From Candidatus Scalindua sp. (GTDB taxonomy: Bacteria; Planctomycetota; Brocadiia; Brocadiales; Scalinduaceae): 64,000 bases of DNA. Of this stretch, positions 62,361-64,000 are shown piece after piece. The notes beneath the pieces are model-generated. The model ran no database searches and was not told the origin of the DNA. It was given only the letters and a program-made list of their open reading frames with translations. The position numbers were made by a program, and so were the translations under genes. Within the stretch, counting starts at the first letter, position 1. Every line of letters starts with the position of its first letter. The stretch spans positions 1 through 64,000 of the forward strand of contig JALDRB010000007.1 of NCBI GenBank assembly GCA_031316155.1, given 5' to 3'.

Positions 62361-64000
62361 ATGAAATTCTTAAAAGCATTTATAGACGGATACGGAAAGT
62401 TTCATAACCGGGAATTCACCCTGGAACCCGGTTTTAACCTCTTCTTTGGTCCGAATGAGGCGGGTAAATCGACACTCATGTCTTTCTTCCGGGCTATTTT
62501 TTTTGGATTTCCGGGAAGGAGAGACGCCTTTGACCGTTATGAACCATTAGCCGGCGGGCTTCATGGCGGAAGAGTGGAGCTTGAAACAACCGATGGTAAA
62601 GGGGTATCGGTTGTTTTGAGACCGGGTCGTACCCTTTCGGGAGAAATAATAGTACAGGATGGTTCTGAATTGTCCGGAGATAAGGCAAAAAGAAGCCTTC
62701 AGCATATCCTTCATGGGGTGAGCGAGAGCATATACAGGTCTGTATTTGTCTTTAGTCTCACAGAGCTTCAGAGACTCGATACTCTGGAGAACGATGAGAT
62801 CAGCGCACACATTTATTCAGCAGGTACCGGGGTGGGAAACGTTACCCTGCCAGAGGTGTTGAAGATTGTTGAAGAGAAGAGAAACACTATTTATAAACAG
62901 GGTGGATCAGTGCAGGTTGTACCGAAGATAATAAAAGGTCTGGAAAGGATCAGGTCTGAAATCTCCGATATAAAAAATGATCAGGACAGATATAAAACAA
63001 CCGTAATAGAGATTGAAAATCTGGGAAAGGAAAAGAAAGGGTTGTCGCATGACATTCATCTTCGGAGAAGAGAGATGGAACGTGCCTCCAGGTTACGGGC
63101 GGGAAGAGAAAATGTCCATGAATTAAATGAGATAGAAAAACAGCTGGCTTCTTTTTCGGAAATCAAGAATTTTCCGATAGAAGGAGTGAAAAGACTGGAG
63201 AAATATGAGGAAACCCTTTCAGAGAAAAAAGAGGAACTCAAGGAGTGCCGGAATCATTCTGAAACGGTGAATGCCCAGATCAGTAAGTTACCTATTGTCA
63301 ATGATGTCCTGGAGGCGGAATCTTCTATTACTTCGTTGATAAATGATTTTTCGGCGGAAACAGAGAACCTGAGGAGAAAAGACGAAATAGAGTCAAACGT
63401 GATCCTGCTTAAGGGAGAAATATCAGATGCTATTTCCGATCTTGGAACTGATTGGGATGAAGATCGGGTAACAGCAGTAAATGCGGGAAATGAAACATTA
63501 CAGAATATAAGGGTGTTAACCGATCAGCTTTCTGATGCCGGTGTCAGTGTAGAGAAGGCGGAAAACCTCCATAATCAAGCCAGGAGAAACAGAGAAGAAT
63601 CTTTCAGGGAATTTCAGGAGCAAGCACGCAGTTTGGATAGACTCAGGCCTACAGTTCGGTTGACATTTTTTCTGATCTTTGGAATTCCAGTCTTAATCTT
63701 ATTGGGCATATTCTTCGGTATGACCTATAAGCCGCTCTCGGGGGTTTTTGCTCTCATGGCAGGTTTCGTTCCCATCGCAATCCTCTATTACTTTTGTAAT
63801 GTGTTGCCGAGGGCTTACAAAAAGGAATCAAAGGAACAGCAGATGCTGGTAATGAATGCAAGAGAGAGATCAATTGAAGAGGCAGAAAAATTACTGAATG
63901 ACGCAAGGGAGAGGCATGAGATGATTGTAGGGAAGTGGCAGCAGTGGCTAAGGAATAATGGTTTCAGCGAGGGGCTTGATCGGGATGGGATATTTGATCT
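62361..64000 (+). CDS. yhaN: YhaN-like AAA ATPase (SbcC-like), 3'-truncated by window edge
   Basis: The frame opens at ATG 62361 and stays open for 546 codons to the end of the window. The Walker A loop is FFGPNEAGKSTLM near residue 33, followed by GFPGRRDAFDRYEPL. A long coiled-coil region (KKGLSHDIHLRRREMERA; EKKEELKECRN) begins near residue 220. Around residues 435-480 two hydrophobic segments (LTFFLIFGIPVLILLGIFFG; AGFVPIAILYYFCNV) fit the membrane hairpin of YhaN. Its usual partner YhaO is broken and 6.4 kb upstream. Confidence 0.9.
   Translation, partial: MKFLKAFIDGYGKFHNREFTLEPGFNLFFGPNEAGKSTLMSFFRAIFFGFPGRRDAFDRYEPLAGGLHGGRVELETTDGKGVSVVLRPGRTLSGEIIVQDGSELSGDKAKRSLQHILHGVSESIYRSVFVFSLTELQRLDTLENDEISAHIYSAGTGVGNVTLPEVLKIVEEKRNTIYKQGGSVQVVPKIIKGLERIRSEISDIKNDQDRYKTTVIEIENLGKEKKGLSHDIHLRRREMERASRLRAGRENVHELNEIEKQLASFSEIKNFPIEGVKRLEKYEETLSEKKEELKECRNHSETVNAQISKLPIVNDVLEAESSITSLINDFSAETENLRRKDEIESNVILLKGEISDAISDLGTDWDEDRVTAVNAGNETLQNIRVLTDQLSDAGVSVEKAENLHNQARRNREESFREFQEQARSLDRLRPTVRLTFFLIFGIPVLILLGIFFGMTYKPLSGVFALMAGFVPIAILYYFCNVLPRAYKKESKEQQMLVMNARERSIEEAEKLLNDARERHEMIVGKWQQWLRNNGFSEGLDRDGIFD

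Overview
The window is AT-rich bacterial DNA, almost entirely coding on the + strand. It reads as the surface-polysaccharide (O-antigen/exopolysaccharide) region of a Gram-negative-type bacterium. An ABC-2 O-antigen exporter pair (Wzm/Wzt), a Wzy-like polymerase/ligase, a WcaJ/PssY-type initiating sugar transferase and an exosortase-type polysaccharide deacetylase are all present. The mix of PEP-CTERM-style polysaccharide genes, right-handed beta-helix secreted proteins, four-helix-bundle and GxxExxY genes and many decayed transposons would fit a planctomycete of the anammox type, but no marker gene here proves the taxon.

Layout. 1-8.6 kb: CDP-deoxysugar module (truncated rfbF, rfbG, two methyltransferases, a PLP aminotransferase, a C-methyltransferase, a 3,5-epimerase, a DUF4910 protein and a second nucleotidyltransferase), followed by Wzm and Wzt (7.7-10.2 kb). 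10.2-15 kb: decay zone with a sulfotransferase remnant, an IS1182-like remnant, a secreted jelly-roll protein and a broken secreted alkaline phosphatase. 15-22.3 kb: two glycosyltransferases, a methyltransferase, a decayed GtrB-type glycosyltransferase, an alpha/alpha-toroid protein and an AAC(3)-family acetyltransferase. 22.5-30.1 kb: a compact aryl-acid-like cassette with a stand-alone acyl carrier protein, a PaaK-type ligase, PabC-, PabB- and PabA-like enzymes, a second AMP-forming ligase and a methyltransferase. 31.5-47.8 kb: DUF362 protein, several GT4 enzymes, Wzy, a second PaaK-type ligase, an ATP-grasp ligase, a membrane-anchored N,N-dimethylformamidase-like protein, polysaccharide deacetylase, sugar transferase and a DegT aminotransferase. 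49.2-53.1 kb: two paralogous secreted beta-helix proteins.

53.2-64 kb is an accessory zone: IS630, HEPN and frameshifted YhaO (SbcD-like) remnants, two genes with integron-cassette-like borders, several toxin-antitoxin loci, an intact ISL3-family IS with an 8-bp target duplication, an integrase remnant, and finally the 5' part of yhaN (SbcC-like), which runs off the right edge. YhaO and YhaN are normally neighbours, so about 6.4 kb of accessory DNA appears to have separated them.

How it works together (inference): nucleotide sugars made at the left are assembled by the many GT4 enzymes on a lipid primed by the sugar transferase, then exported by Wzm/Wzt or polymerised by Wzy. The ligase/ACP/PABA cassette and the PaaK/ATP-grasp group could supply unusual acyl or aminoacyl decorations. 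Several small dispersed repeats, two of them wrapped round single small genes, sit in the gaps between operons.
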